64,000 bases of DNA, from the NCBI GenBank assembly GCA_902729315.2, contig LR746270.1, positions 5,272,221 through 5,336,220 of the forward strand. The letters are read 5' to 3'. Source of the stretch: Spirodela intermedia (Eukaryota > Streptophyta > Magnoliopsida > Alismatales > Araceae). The position numbers were made by a program, and so were the translations under genes. This document shows positions 36,701 through 48,256 of the stretch, piece by piece (position 1 is the stretch's first letter; the number at the start of each line of letters is the position of its first letter). The notes under the pieces are model-generated. The model had not been told where the DNA came from and did not search any database. It saw nothing but the letters and a program-made list of their open reading frames with translations.

Positions 36701-39700
36701 GATGCTAGGCAGCTTTTCATGCTCAGTACGAGATAGGAAGATGATATCAGGGGCAATGGAAGTAACCGTAGTGTGATCGATTAATAACAGAGGAAGTAAT
36801 TCTTAAAGCCGATATAAACTTGCTAAATTTTTCCAAAGACGTTTTTGATGTATGATCTGCTTGTCCACAGCTAACATAATGTCACGTACCACTATGTTGA
36901 CTCTCAGTTTCCCCTTGAACTCCATCCTGAACCACAAGATCTTTCACCGTAACCCAAGTTTCATCACACATCATGGCAGAACTCTCGATTGGAGTTGTAG
37001 CAGAAGACATGGTAACATATTGGGTACCAAAGAAAATATTGGATAGTGAAGATAATAAATCTGTAGCAATTAATTTGCTCTGCATAGATGAGAGATTATG
37101 ATTTATGTCGTTTAGAAATTTTCCTGCTTTTTCTTTAATTGTGCATTCTGCTTTTGAATATATGCTTAGAATGATTCGTACGGTCCAAGTTTTTCTCATA
37201 TGCCCTCTTGGTGGTATAATATTCATCTAGGAATGATTCCCTCACTAGAAACGAAAATCTTTTCATCAATCTCATAGACCATAGATGCATTCGTAAGACA
37301 TCTCGTTTGTAGTCTTGACATAAATAACATGCTTTAATACCAATCAAGAGCCACAACGTAACAAAATTGTCATATTTCCCTTGTAGAGTACAGTTATCAT
37401 CTTTGACATCAACTAGTCCATAAGGTTAGATAAAAGTTCTTGAGCCCAGAAAGATGCCCAAGATGAGTCAACCCATTCAATTTTATGGTAGCATCTCGTT
37501 AGAATTGGTTGTACCTAGGAGAACTGACCATGCTAAGTGAATAGTTGCCCACCGATCAATAGAGATATGTGAAGTACAGCAATGCCTGTGGTACATATAA
37601 CACACCGAGCAAATGAGATACAGAGAAGCACACCAATATTTGTATTATTAGTGTTGGAGTTATCTAATATTTAGTTAATTGATTGACAAGATGAACATGA
37701 AAATATACACGAAAAAACGGGTGGATGCTATGTGCACTTATATTTTTGTCTGGGGAGTCCTTTCTATGCCAGTTCAGGTGGAGAAAGATCCTACTAGGCT
37801 TGCAGTTGAAACGTAATAGCGCCAATATTTAGGACAGCTGCTCTAACAGAAGCAAGAGCAAAAATTAACTTGCCAAAATTTGTGCAACAATTGTTTTATT
37901 TATTCATTCAATTTTATCTCTTGAAACTATAAGACTTTCAAGTGAGTGAGCTTGTTTGTATGGTTGTGTAATCCATGGTGTTATTGAATATCAATGTTGC
38001 TTTTTGATCTCTCGTGTAGGCTAATTTTTCTTTTTCTTGAAGAAAATCGCGGTGCCAAATCCACAGTTTAGACATTCATGTGTTGTAGTCAAATTTCCAA
38101 AAAATTATGGTTACCTGTACCTGATTCCACTATTCATATGACCCCATTCCCATATTCAGGTGTCGTGCGTAAACCGTGTGTGCTTTGTCATAGTACAACC
38201 GTGTTATCAATGCCATATCTGGTGGTTTTGTTTCCCATGTTCTTTTGTGTTTCTGTCACAAGAACAGCTAAATTGTCAATATGACGAGCAACTACTTAAA
38301 ATATGTATGCAAATACCAACTACTGCCAGCCATAACTTGCTTATTAATATATTATGTTGCAGGATGTTTTGGTGAATGGAAAGGCATTCTTGCTCGGGAT
38401 TTCAGTTTTCTTCTTGATATGCTGACCTTACTAACAGCTCTGGGGCATTATTTGATCATCTGGTGGCTGCATGGCTTGGGATTTCACCTCTTGGATGCAG
38501 TTCTTTTTATGAATCTGCGTGTAAGTGATAACAAATTTATCACATTTTTTCTCTCTAGAATTCTATGATCGCCCCCCCCCTTTTTTCAGATATATGATTC
38601 CAATATGCTGTATATGTAAATAAACCTTACAGGCTTTAATCGGTGGAATCATAAAAAGAGTCAAAGGATACATCAAACTAAGGAAAGCATTGCTTTCTCT
38701 TGATGTGTCACTTCCTGATGCTACGTCAGAAGAGCTACGCACATTTGATGACGAGTGTGCTATTTGTCGGGTAATAGTTTTCCAATCCCCTTTTATTGGT
38801 TTGTTTTCAATGGAAGCTTAATTATTACTGTTTATGCTATCCCTTCCAGGAACCAATGTCAAGGGCTAAAAAGCTATCTTGCAACCATCTTTTTCATCTG
38901 TCATGCTTGAAATCTTGGTAAGAATTACCCATATTTTGTGTAGCTGGGGACAATGGTTTGTGTTCACAGGGCAACATTTTTCCATAGAAAGGGAAGGGAC
39001 CCTGTTTATATAAGTAGTATGTATGTAATCTGGGGTCAAGCAGCCTGCTCTTGGATATTTTTGCTTGATGGAGTAATCATATCATCCAAGAAAGATGAAT
39101 GAAGAATTACAGCCTCACGCATGCTTATTATCTCGTTTTTGCAAAGTTTAGCCCAAGGAATTGCCTTCTCCACTTGTATTGCCACTTTCATGTCATCTAT
39201 TAATAATACTTTCTGGCGTTACTCCGCTCCACGGCTTCCGTTTCTGTGATCCCACTTCGCACATCGTCACCGTTTTTCTTATCAGGTTGGATCAAGGCTT
39301 AGCGGATGTCTATTCGTGCCCTACTTGCCGAAGACCCCTTTTCTTATCTAGCTCCAGAGATCATGCGAGCTCCAACACGAGGGGGGGCTCAACTACTGAA
39401 CAACAGGCGCATTCGGGGTTGGACGAACACAGAGCATCTGCACCTGCGATTGCGCAGCCACAGATCCCTCCTGACAGCATCTGGAGGTCCTCTGCTGCTT
39501 ATTTTTATTTATTTTCTTATCTTCTCAGAATGCTTGAGGCTCTGCCATGAAAAATCTAAGGGATCTACGTCTTATCACTGTGCTGTTGTTGCATCCATTC
39601 TCATTTAATGATAATAATTAAGATTTTGCCTAGAATATATTCACATATTTGCACTTTCCTTGCCGATTTATAAACTTACCTGCTTCTGTTCGTTCGTTGA

Positions 39701-40664
39701 TTTTTTGGCTTGCTTCCACATAATTTCTGTTATTTTGCCCGTAATGTATGTCTTTCTGTTTCCATGTCGGAGAAGGGAAATTTATATGGGTCAAATCCTT
39801 GGAGATCTTTCAGTTCTTCATATAAATGACAGTTATTTATCTCTTCGCAGCCATCCAGCAACGTCCTACAGAATTAAATATTGTTTTCTGAGATGTAATT
39901 GGGTATGTGGTGCTAAGAATAGATATTATTGCTGAAAAATCCTGCTTTTTTAAAAGTCAATTATGGATGATGATCTTTTTTGAAACCTTTCGTCCCTTGA
40001 CCTGATCATATATATCTGGTTAATGCTATGTTTCTCAGAGAGCCAAATACAACGTTTTAGCCGCGTCTCACCTTGTCTACTTGTTCTTTCTTTACTTCCA
40101 ACTCTACCGCATTAGCGAGTCAACCTCGTGCTCCTTTTCTACCTGCATTTTCCAGGGGGTCGGGGGTTGACTCCGCGTGGGGACCTCACAGGCCACGCCC
40201 TGCTGCGGATGACGCGAGCACATCTGGCGGGAGGTCAACGGGCCTGGACAGAGTCCAGTTGATGATGAGACACCTGGCATCTGTGGGCGAAACATACGCC
40301 CATGGCGCCCTGGAAGACTCCAGCTGGAACATATGGCCCGCCCCTTCCCCGTCCGCGTCCCCGTCCGGGCCCTCCCCCTCCATTACTCTCAGGAACCGAA
40401 GAAGCTCTGCTGGGCTGAGATTCAGGAACCCACCGCCCTCTCCGGCAGAGAGTTCCTCGGAGATGCTCGCCATGGCAGATAGAGTCCGCGAGGTCCTTCC
40501 CCACATCCCCGATGAGCTAATAATCCAGGTACTGCTCCCCGTTGACTTTTCCCTAATGATTCCACTCAGTTTGCCAATTCTTGATAATCTCATTTCCTTG
40601 TTCTCAGGACCTGCGGAGAACCAATAATGTTGCAATGACCGTAAATAACTTCCTCCCATCGTAG
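30734..40664 (+). CDS. RIN2: RING-CUE membrane E3 ubiquitin ligase, RIN2/RIN3 (AMFR/gp78-like)
   Basis: Multi-spanning membrane E3 ligase related to Arabidopsis RIN2/RIN3 (RPM1-interacting) and animal gp78. Exons: 30734-30967, 32056-32133, 34001-34087, 34201-34322, 35566-35662, 35906-36008, 38363-38520, 38633-38770, 38850-38917, 39286-39486, 40156-40528, 40608-40664. All phases match, giving 571 residues (Arabidopsis RIN2 is 578). Residues 1-320 hold several membrane segments (HATIALLLNFVVNVFALAIL, LPLIIPP...VAIWSAWVVTLC, MFLLLFFEPSS, LGHYLIIWWLHGL). The RING-H2 finger is at ~335-385: CAIC, CNHLFHLSC, CPTC. Residues ~450-475 hold the conserved GLDRVQLMMRHLASVGE. The CUE-like end (~533-570) has VREVLPHIPDELIIQ and RTNNVAMTVNNFL. 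The start ATG gives MAINALHVSL, equivalent to the RIN2 start. Confidence 0.94.
30968..38362. other. Long introns of the RIN-type gene
   Basis: Introns 30968-32055, 32134-34000, 34323-35565 and 36009-38362 are T-rich with normal splice ends. Only the last contains a recognisable foreign sequence (retroelement relic near 36880-37342). Nothing else could be supported. Confidence 0.6.
36880..37342 (-). pseudogene. Retroelement 5' end relic (PBS plus gag-like start) in RIN-type intron
   Basis: On the minus strand TGGTATTAAAGC (37331-37342) is one or two changes from the plant LTR-retrotransposon primer-binding site. Broken frames follow at lower coordinates, reading MKRFSFLVRESFLDEYYTTK and then a segment ending DLVVQDGVQGETES. 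They look like a gypsy/copia gag N-terminus but I cannot place them firmly. No pol domains or LTR pair were found, so this is a fragment lying antisense to the host gene. Confidence 0.35.
39487..40155. other. Penultimate long intron of the RIN-type gene
   Basis: 669-bp intron between the exon ending PPDSIW plus AG and the exon starting GSGVDSAWGP. It is pyrimidine-rich before the acceptor ttttccag. Nothing else was noted. Confidence 0.7.
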
Positions 40665-42673
40665 AATCGCTTCAATCCCTTTCCCTGAGAAGCTTATGTA
40701 CAGCCTGTACATTTTAGGCCGGGCTGGGGCTGCCATCACTCCCCTCCCCCCATTTCTTGCCCACAAGATCTCCCTTCTATATATATATATATATATAGAT
40801 GCCCATGTTTATCCCATAAGCTTTGTAGAGTATGATGATATATTTTTTTTGTGAGTGTCGTCGCCTGTGCCCTTCCTAAGGTTCTTCCTACTTACCTGTA
40901 TCGAATAATGTCTTCATCATCATATAGTATGTGTCTGTCTGCTTGGCGCAATGGCCGGTGTAGACACCCCCCAACCCCCCTCCGTGCACTCACATGGATC
41001 TGTAATTTTCTTGGCTATTTCCTGTTTGGGTATGGAGTAGTTGAAATATGATGTTTTCTCTCCGGAATGTGGTTCCTTAAAACTAATTTATTTTTATTTT
41101 TATTTTTTTGAAACTAGGAATTAGGAATACCTAATAAAGTTAGAAATACTTTATTCTTCCTCAGGGTGAAGAATAGAGGTTTATTTTATTTTATTTTATT
41201 TATTTATTTATTTAATCTCACACTTTGTTCTTCCTAATGGGTGATGATGATACCTATGAACTCCTGGAGGACAGGTTTAGTGGGGCCTAATGAGGGCCTT
41301 AAAGGGAAATAAATTAGTTCTCATTAAATTAATTTATTTTAATGAAAATGAGCAAGACTGCCCGTACTATTTACAGGATTTTTACGATCATAATTAATAT
41401 TTCAACATGATAATATCTTGAATAATTAGGTTAATAACTAATGCCGTGGTCTTGCCCCCTACATCATTCCCTTGCCGTAGTCCGGATTCATTAAAAAACA
41501 ATTATTGATATAATAATATGACAAAAATATTAATAAATTTATCAATAAAATATGGAGATAAAATGTCAGAATTTAATAAAAATAATTAGGTGAGTGACGT
41601 TCAACATTCCACGCCAGCAAGCGCACTTATTTTCCTATTCAGTTCCACGGTTGACCGGCGGTAGCCGGTTTCGCTTCCTCCCTCTGCGCGTCGGTCGAGG
41701 AGAACGCCTCTTCGTCTCGGTCTCCCCATGTGACAGATAGATAGCCTAATCCGACTTCCTCTCACCTACTTTCTTATATCCTCAAAACTAGTTTTCTTTC
41801 AAAATTTGATATTTATCCTTTCTACCATATATTAATGGAAAATTAGTGCACAGACGCAATACGATTATTTTATAAATAACGTAAAAATACAATTTGTTAA
41901 AAAAAGAGTATTTAAATAGAAAGATAAGTATTGTAGGAATAGATGCGAAAAATGACGTGAGCCTTTCCTTCACCCGAGTTCTCTCTAACAGCGACGTGTC
42001 CTGCACTCCTCTCTATCTCTCTCTCTCTCTATCTCCCTCTAAAAGCGACGTGCCCTGCACTCTTCTCCTTCTTCCTTCTCTCTCCGTCTCGGCCAAGAAA
42101 CCACGAGGTCGCACTCCATCTTCTTTCGTCTTGACGAGACTTGAAGTTTCTTGTCCCCTCCTCTGCCTTCTTCCACCCTCCGTGCGGTTCCGGGGGGCAT
42201 CTTCTCTGATCCCCATCTGCCGGCTGCTTCTCGTCTGGTCTTTGAGGGTACAGCCTCCCCTTGATTCCTCGGTCTCGTTTTTCCAATCCGACAACGGGTA
42301 AAGCTTTTTCGGCGTTTTTTCCGCGGCGATGATAAACTTGTTTGGATTGTGATGGCTCCGTCAATTGATTTCATGTCTAGCATTATTCTCTCTCACGATT
42401 GAGATTGTTCTTGTTCGTGATCCTTGTGTAACCGGTCGACTTCTTCACCGGTGTGCGACTTCGCCGGGGAGGATCAGTGATCAATTCCCGCCCCTCTTCG
42501 TCTCGTGGTTCACGTTTTCGTATCCCTCCCTTTCGAGCCTTTTTTTTTTAATCCTTCGTCCATCGTCCTCGTCCTTCTTCTGATCCTCCTCCTCCTCCTC
42601 CATCTTCTCCATCCTCTCCTAGCCTCCTCCCTTTTAAATAATCTTCTGATTTACTGCTTTGACCGCAGGAGGG
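40665..42673. promoter_or_regulatory. Intergenic region: RIN-type 3' flank and ATG8 upstream region
   Basis: Holds a (TA) tract at 40778-40797, (TTTTA)n and (TTTA)n tracts near 41180-41215, and a CT tract near 42008-42035. From 41960 to 42673 the sequence is pyrimidine-rich and leader-like, and the candidate ATG8 5' UTR ends ...ttgaccgcagg just before the ATG. The gcag at 42665-42668 could be a 5'-UTR intron acceptor. No further gene is supported. Confidence 0.45.
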
Positions 42674-44036
42674 ATGGCGAAGAGCTCCTTCAAACAAGAG
42701 CATGATCTCGGTATGCGCGATGCATTCAGCCACCCGTATCAGCTCTATTTTCTTCTACCTCATTTACTCGAATGTCTCATGAATCCACTCCGAAAAATTA
42801 AATCATAGCCCTAAATAATTTTCAGCGAAGCGAAGTGCAGAGTCTGCGAGGATCAGAGAGAAGTACCCTGATCGGATTCCGGTAAGAACCCGTCGTGGAT
42901 CTCGTTTCATTATCCCTATGAATTGACACAACTTTCCGCCCGTTCCTGGTTCTCCTACTTGTCATTAATATGTCCCTCCTCTTCCTCACGAATTTTCCCT
43001 GGCTGATTGTTCAATTCTCAATATGGTAGCCCTTAATATCCCAAATCGTGTAGAGATAGATATATGTCCCAACTCTAGATAGGACCCCAAGATCTTATGC
43101 CCCAAACTCCATGGCTCCGTGTTTTCTTCTGGATTGAATGGACGTGCATGTTGTTCTTCATGTGCAGATGAATCTTCAAAAATACCATCCCCATAGAAAG
43201 GGGAAAATCGATGTAAATCGAAACGTTCATCTGTTTCCGTTCTTGGGGGCATTCTCTCTCTCCTCCACATTCTGCAGAAGCCTGCCGAGCTTCCTTCTTT
43301 ATCCACCAGGGGCGCTCACAGCCATACTGTAGGAGGCCATGATTGCAAGCTTTGTCCAACCATCTTCCATGGTGTTTTCCATCTCCTCCCCTCATACCCA
43401 CCATCAGCGGCCACCATAATCAAAGCTCACAACGTCTTTTCTCGAAAGGCCGGCAAGCTTTCCAAGGCCGAGGCGCCATCTCCTTGCCCTTTTAAGCAAA
43501 AACCTCTTCTGGTCTTACAACCATTTATGTGCTTCAAGGTGATCGTCGAGAAGGCCGAGAGGAGCGACATCCCCAACATCGACAAGAAAAAGTAAGCAAC
43601 GCCCTCTGGACACCTCTCTCTGTGCCCAAATGGAGACGGAAAAAAAGAAAAAAGCGAATGATCTCACGGTCGCCGTCCCGCCGCCTCCAACCTGATTGAA
43701 CATCGCAGGTACCTGGTTCCTGCGGACCTCACCGTCGGGCAGTTCGTCTACGTGATCCGGAAGAGGATAAAGCTCAGCGCCGAGAAGGCCATTTTCATAT
43801 TCGTTGACAATGTCCTCCCCCCCACAGGTCAACCCACCGGCTCCAATAGAGAGAGAACAGCATTGAAGAACTTGCAGAGCTTCTTCTCCTCGTTTGATAT
43901 GAAGCCGGTGGATGATGGGTTCTGGGTTTTTTCTTCTCCTGCAGGGGCCATCATGTCGGCGATCTACGAGGAGAAGAAGCACGAGGACGGGTTCCTCTAC
44001 GTGACCTACAGCGGGGAGAACACGTTCGGGCAGTAG
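42674..44036 (+). CDS. ATG8: Autophagy-related ubiquitin-like protein ATG8
   Basis: Ubiquitin-like protein conjugated to phosphatidylethanolamine on autophagosome membranes. It recruits cargo receptors through their AIM motifs. Exons: 42674-42710, 42826-42881, 43539-43591, 43709-43827, 43945-44036, in phase, giving 118 residues. The diagnostic stretches are [74 protein letters not shown] and [15 protein letters not shown]. Gly117 is followed by one residue only (Gln118), so ATG4 would remove a single amino acid. Most plant ATG8s carry several residues after the Gly, and a few end directly at it. The 3' UTR starts with a (AGA)n run. It converges on the YbaK-domain gene. Confidence 0.97.
42882..43538. 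other. Intron 2 of ATG8
   Basis: 657-bp intron between the exons ending PDRIP and starting VIVEKAE. No coding or repeat feature was recognised. Confidence 0.7.
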
Positions 44037-44781
44037 AAGAAGAAGAAGAAGAAGAAGGGGGTCAAAGCCGCCAAGTGTACATGCTGTGCATACCCATTGC
44101 GGATCGGATGGCCAGTAAATAATCAAATCTCATCCCGTTTTTAACTTGCGCTAATAATATTGTTGTTGTACCTGTTGGGGCGAGTGGGTTTCATTAATCC
44201 CACAAAGACCGGTGCTCTCTACTTCGTCTGTGTGTCGATGGGGCCCAGAGCCGGCCCGACCCTGCTCGAAGCAAAGGAAAAGAACTAGGCATGCTCCTCC
44301 TCATATCATCTTATATCGTGCATGAGGAGGCTTGGGATGCGCAGTCCATGCTTTTGTAAGAGGCATCATCATATTAATATAAAGTCGTTCTCATTGGAAT
44401 CCAAATCCCCGTCTATTTTTCTTTCTTGCAAGGCCCGGGGAGTGCTGGGCCCCCTATTCCCCAAGCCCATTGGCATTACCCTTGAATGGAAAATAATGCA
44501 AACTTAAAAGGGCACTTATGACCTTTTAATAGTTCAATATATATATATATATATTAAAATGGAAAATATAAAGATAAGAAATGTGAGTATATAAAGTGTC
44601 TCTAAACATAAATATTTGAAAGGAGGAACTTTTTTTCCCTTTTTGGTGTCCTTTCTCTAAAGAAGAGTTATCAAGATATTAGTAAGTGTTCTTAAAAAAA
44701 AAACACGTCTAGATCATGAATGGTGGGCTCCCAATTTTTGGGGATTTTTGAGACGGATAAGATATTTGTTCTTCAAGAGAA
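44037..44781. other. Convergent intergenic region, ATG8 / YbaK-domain gene
   Basis: Carries both 3' UTRs. A (TA)n tract lies at 44538-44554. No gene is seen. Confidence 0.6.
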
Positions 44782-45267
44782 TCACATGCTGCAGCTTACC
44801 ACGAAGGGTCTGATGGCGCTTATGAATTGAGGGGTTCTTATCCCGAGCTTAAGGTCAACTTCTCCACCTCCCAGCCAGAAGAAATCGGGATCCAGCTTCA
44901 CAATGGCCTCATCCAAGATCACCTGCAGCGGGCGCAAGAAGAAGGGAAAGTCAACGAGTTGGGCCTTGAAGAATGAAGCTTGGAACAGAAAGGAGGCCCG
45001 GTCCGGCCCAACAGCCCGGAAGGGTGGGTGCTCTGAATTGCTCCATAAAAATGATCAGAATAATGATAATAATAAAAGCCAGGAGGTACGATAGGAAATG
45101 ATGAGGTGGACCAAAGTAGAAGTTTACTGGTATGTCAGAGACCATGCCGATGCAAGTCACCGCATTATGCACAAATCCTGTCAGCTTTTTCGATTCTTCC
45201 TCTGGTGCAAGCCTCACTACATATCAACCAAACGATGAATAACTCTTCAACAAAAGTAATAACTCTT

Positions 45268-45305
<38 letters not shown>

Positions 45306-47058
45306 TCGCCATATTCTGTCAAGTTTCATAAAGATTGATCAGACCATATTAATCGAAGAGCATCATGAAGATGCTAAAGAACACGTTTCACGTTGCATCA
45401 TTTTTTCATCTGTGGAAGATGAGTCCGGGTTAAAGGAACCAGCAGATAGATAACTTACTGTTGAATTTCTTCTTTGGTATCTTCCCCCCATTAAGGGTAT
45501 ACAGGTAATTCTTAATATTCTCAGCATTGAGCTTCGCTGTGTACTGCAGGAGGTCGCTAACAAGAGCATGAAGAACATGAAAAACATGGAGTAAAACCTC
45601 AACAAAACGGCGAAAAGTAAAGAGAAAGGCACCTGAATGACGACAACATAATATTTGGAGTTGTTGCGATCACTGCAATCAGTAATGTTGGCAGGGGCTT
45701 GCGTATTTACCTGAAAAGGAAAAATAATATAGATCAAGTAAAAGACGTCGAAGAACAGTCAATCTCCCATGAAAGTTTAGGTCATCTACTGAGGGACAGA
45801 ATCAGACCATGCCATCTACTAATGAACTTTGTGTAACTGCCTTGATCTATTGCACTCATTCAATCAATGGCATATACAATGAGGACAACCATTACTTTCA
45901 AGCACTTTTTCTGATATTCTTCACAGATTTCCCAAACAATCATACTCTCGACAGGGGAATAGTTCCTTGGAATCCATTTATAATCAACCCATAAGACAGA
46001 GTTTCTCCTGCACACCTATAATGAAATTCCAGACACCAGTGTCAACCCCTCATTTGCTACAACTCAATAAAAGTTGCCCTACTCCCTGAATTTGAGGGCC
46101 AAATCTCTCCCTGTAAATATATATGCATAGATACCTCTGTTCTGATGAGAATGTTATACTCCTAGGGTCATAGCAGTTCGGTTGGTGAGAGAAAAATTGA
46201 TGAATGTTTGACGCAGGACATGTGATGAGAGAAGTACATATTTATGCTTGTGGAGAAAAGAAATAGGGCTGAAGTGCATCTTCATGCACGAGGACGGGCA
46301 GGCACATTAAACGTCGTCAGTTCTAAATTTATCAGAGAGAAGGTCAAATATTGCGTCAAATAATAATAGATTCTTCACAGTTCAGATGCCAAGCGTAAAT
46401 CGATGAACTGATCTTCCATCTCCCATGAAAACCAGACCCTGAAACCCAGTGGAAATGCTCTCGCTCATGGCCTCATCGCCTATCGCATTCAGTATCCACA
46501 CTTACTCGTACTCAGATATAGAGTTCCTTAAATACATAGAATCGAAAACGGGGAATCCATTTCCTCGCGAATGGAGTGGACGATCCTCAAATTAGAGTTT
46601 CCAAAGTAAAGATTTCACCTCTGGACGGCGGAATCTCGGGATGCAATAGTAGTTGGCATTGGTATTTGTCAAAAAAACCAGTTCGGAACACTTGAGTATC
46701 TAAATGAAGAGCCATTTGAGGAAAATACCATGACTATGCTCTTGCACAAGTGTTCAGTCGAGTGAGCACCCAGGCATTCCATCCTGTATTCCAGGGTCCT
46801 GCAATAGTAATCCGCCGGGACCCGCCTAAACTCGAACTCCCTGACGCCAAGGGTTCTAAGAATGCCGGAGAGACGGGCCACCGTACTCTCCCCGGCGACG
46901 CCGCCGCCATCCACATCCCGATCGCGGGAACGAGGCGATGAAATCGAGACGGACGCGAGCTGCTCCGGCAAGAGACGGCGCTCCAGCTCCTCTATCCGTC
47001 GAAGAATTGAGAGCTGCGCACCTTCCAGCTCCGCCAAGGGGGGAGGAGCGGGAGCCAT
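44782..47058 (-). CDS. YbaK/prolyl-tRNA synthetase-associated domain protein
   Basis: Plant protein with a YbaK/ProX-like fold, the family that hydrolyses mischarged aminoacyl-tRNA in bacteria. The plant role is unknown. Exons (complement): 46729-47058, 45633-45710, 45459-45543, 45128-45216, 44782-44922, in phase, giving 240 residues. Residues ~7-32 form a helical stretch (LAELEGAQLSILRRIEELER). The domain includes NNSKYYVVVIQ, KLNAENIKNYLY, LAPEEESKKLTGFVHNAV, IGMVSDIPVILDEAIV and FFWLGGGEVDLKLGIR, the last being the strongest family marker near residues 208-222. No zinc or catalytic site can be assigned by eye. The first ATG of the open exon is used. It shares an upstream region with LDH. 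An intron carries (GA)15 at 45271-45300. Confidence 0.87.
45271..45300. repeat. (GA)15 microsatellite in YbaK-gene intron
   Basis: Thirty-base GA tract inside intron 45217-45458, preceded by a short direct repeat (ataactcttcaa at about 45238 and 45259). Confidence 0.95.
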
Positions 47059-48256
47059 TCTCTCCCCCGTCCGAAGCTCCCCACGACCCGAAAAGGGAAG
47101 AGGGAGAAATCTGAAGCCAAAGCCCTGGCAGTATAATCCCCCTCAATTTTGCATTTAAACCCCTCGTTCTTTCCGAAATCTAAAAGCGATTCACGAATGC
47201 TTCGAATCTCTGTAGCCCTAAATCGTGCTCAAAATAATTAATTCTAAAATGTTAGACGCATATCTCTGTATCGTGCTCAAAATTATTCTAAAATTATTTT
47301 CAGAAAAACCAATCGACGACTATTTTGACTTTGAAAGTCTGGAATCTTCTAAATTTATCATTTTGACTTTGACCCCTGGATTTACTAATGAGGTGTTTGA
47401 CCCATCTACCAACCCAATTTGCCGGCTTATTTTTACAGCAGCCTGGTCCATAGCGAGGCACATCTTCACGACCGTACGCCTACTTGGATAACACACGGTA
47501 ACAAGAATTTCCCCGGAATTTCAACGTGAGCGCTGACTTCTGGGTTTCTTCCGGGTGAGCGCATTACTTATTTAATTAATAAATACCAATTCAGTCTTGC
47601 ACGGCTGATCGCGTGCTAGTCAACTCTAGGTTTCGTCGACTCCTACCGCGCGTCAAAGTTGTTGGGTCACGTAAATTATAATTAATTTATAAATGAGTGG
47701 AGAGCAATTTCCCTTATATTCTGTAGATTTCTTCCCTAATAAATAACATACGACTATTCATATCTATAAATATTCCTCTCTCTCTCTCTCCTTGCCGATG
47801 GTTTGGGGGCCTCCACTGTGGGGGCCCATTGTTTTGAAGCCCAGGACCGGAGGCGTACGGCGTCGTTAAGGAGGACGTTAACGGAGGGCGTCCACTTCGG
47901 CCGTTAAGACCGACGAGGCCGTCAATCTAGACGGTCCTCGCGAAGAACGGACTCATCCGCGGTGAATGGTCTAACGCGGGAACACCCGTCAAGTCTTGTT
48001 CCCTGCGTGTCGAGACGATGGCGAAACTTCCTCCCCCAACTCTAAAACACAACAGACCATGTGGCGGGAATGAGAGAAAGGGATATATATATTATATATA
48101 TGTAGAGAGAGAGAGAGAGAGGTAGATAGAGAGGGAGAAGAAAGAGAGGCAGGGCAGAAGGAGAGGGAGGGTAAAGGAAACGAAGTGGAGATCTGAGGGA
48201 GAGAGAGAGAGAGAGGGAGAGGGAGGAGAGGGAGGTGGAAATCTGAGGGAGAGAAG
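47059..48256. promoter_or_regulatory. Divergent intergenic region, YbaK gene / LDH
   Basis: AT-rich next to the YbaK gene. Around 47805-47850 there are GGGCCCA and AGCCCA Site II-type motifs, and a CT tract at 47777-47790. From 48100 to 48250 lies a purine-rich leader with GA runs and duplicated blocks (agatctgagggagaga at about 48190 and an aatctgagggagaga copy at 48240) directly before the LDH ATG. Confidence 0.5.

Noticed and set aside
43515-44126. Minus-strand 203-codon frame opposite ATG8
   Set aside because: Leucine runs come from the (AGA)n 3' UTR, and the rest is antisense to ATG8 exons.
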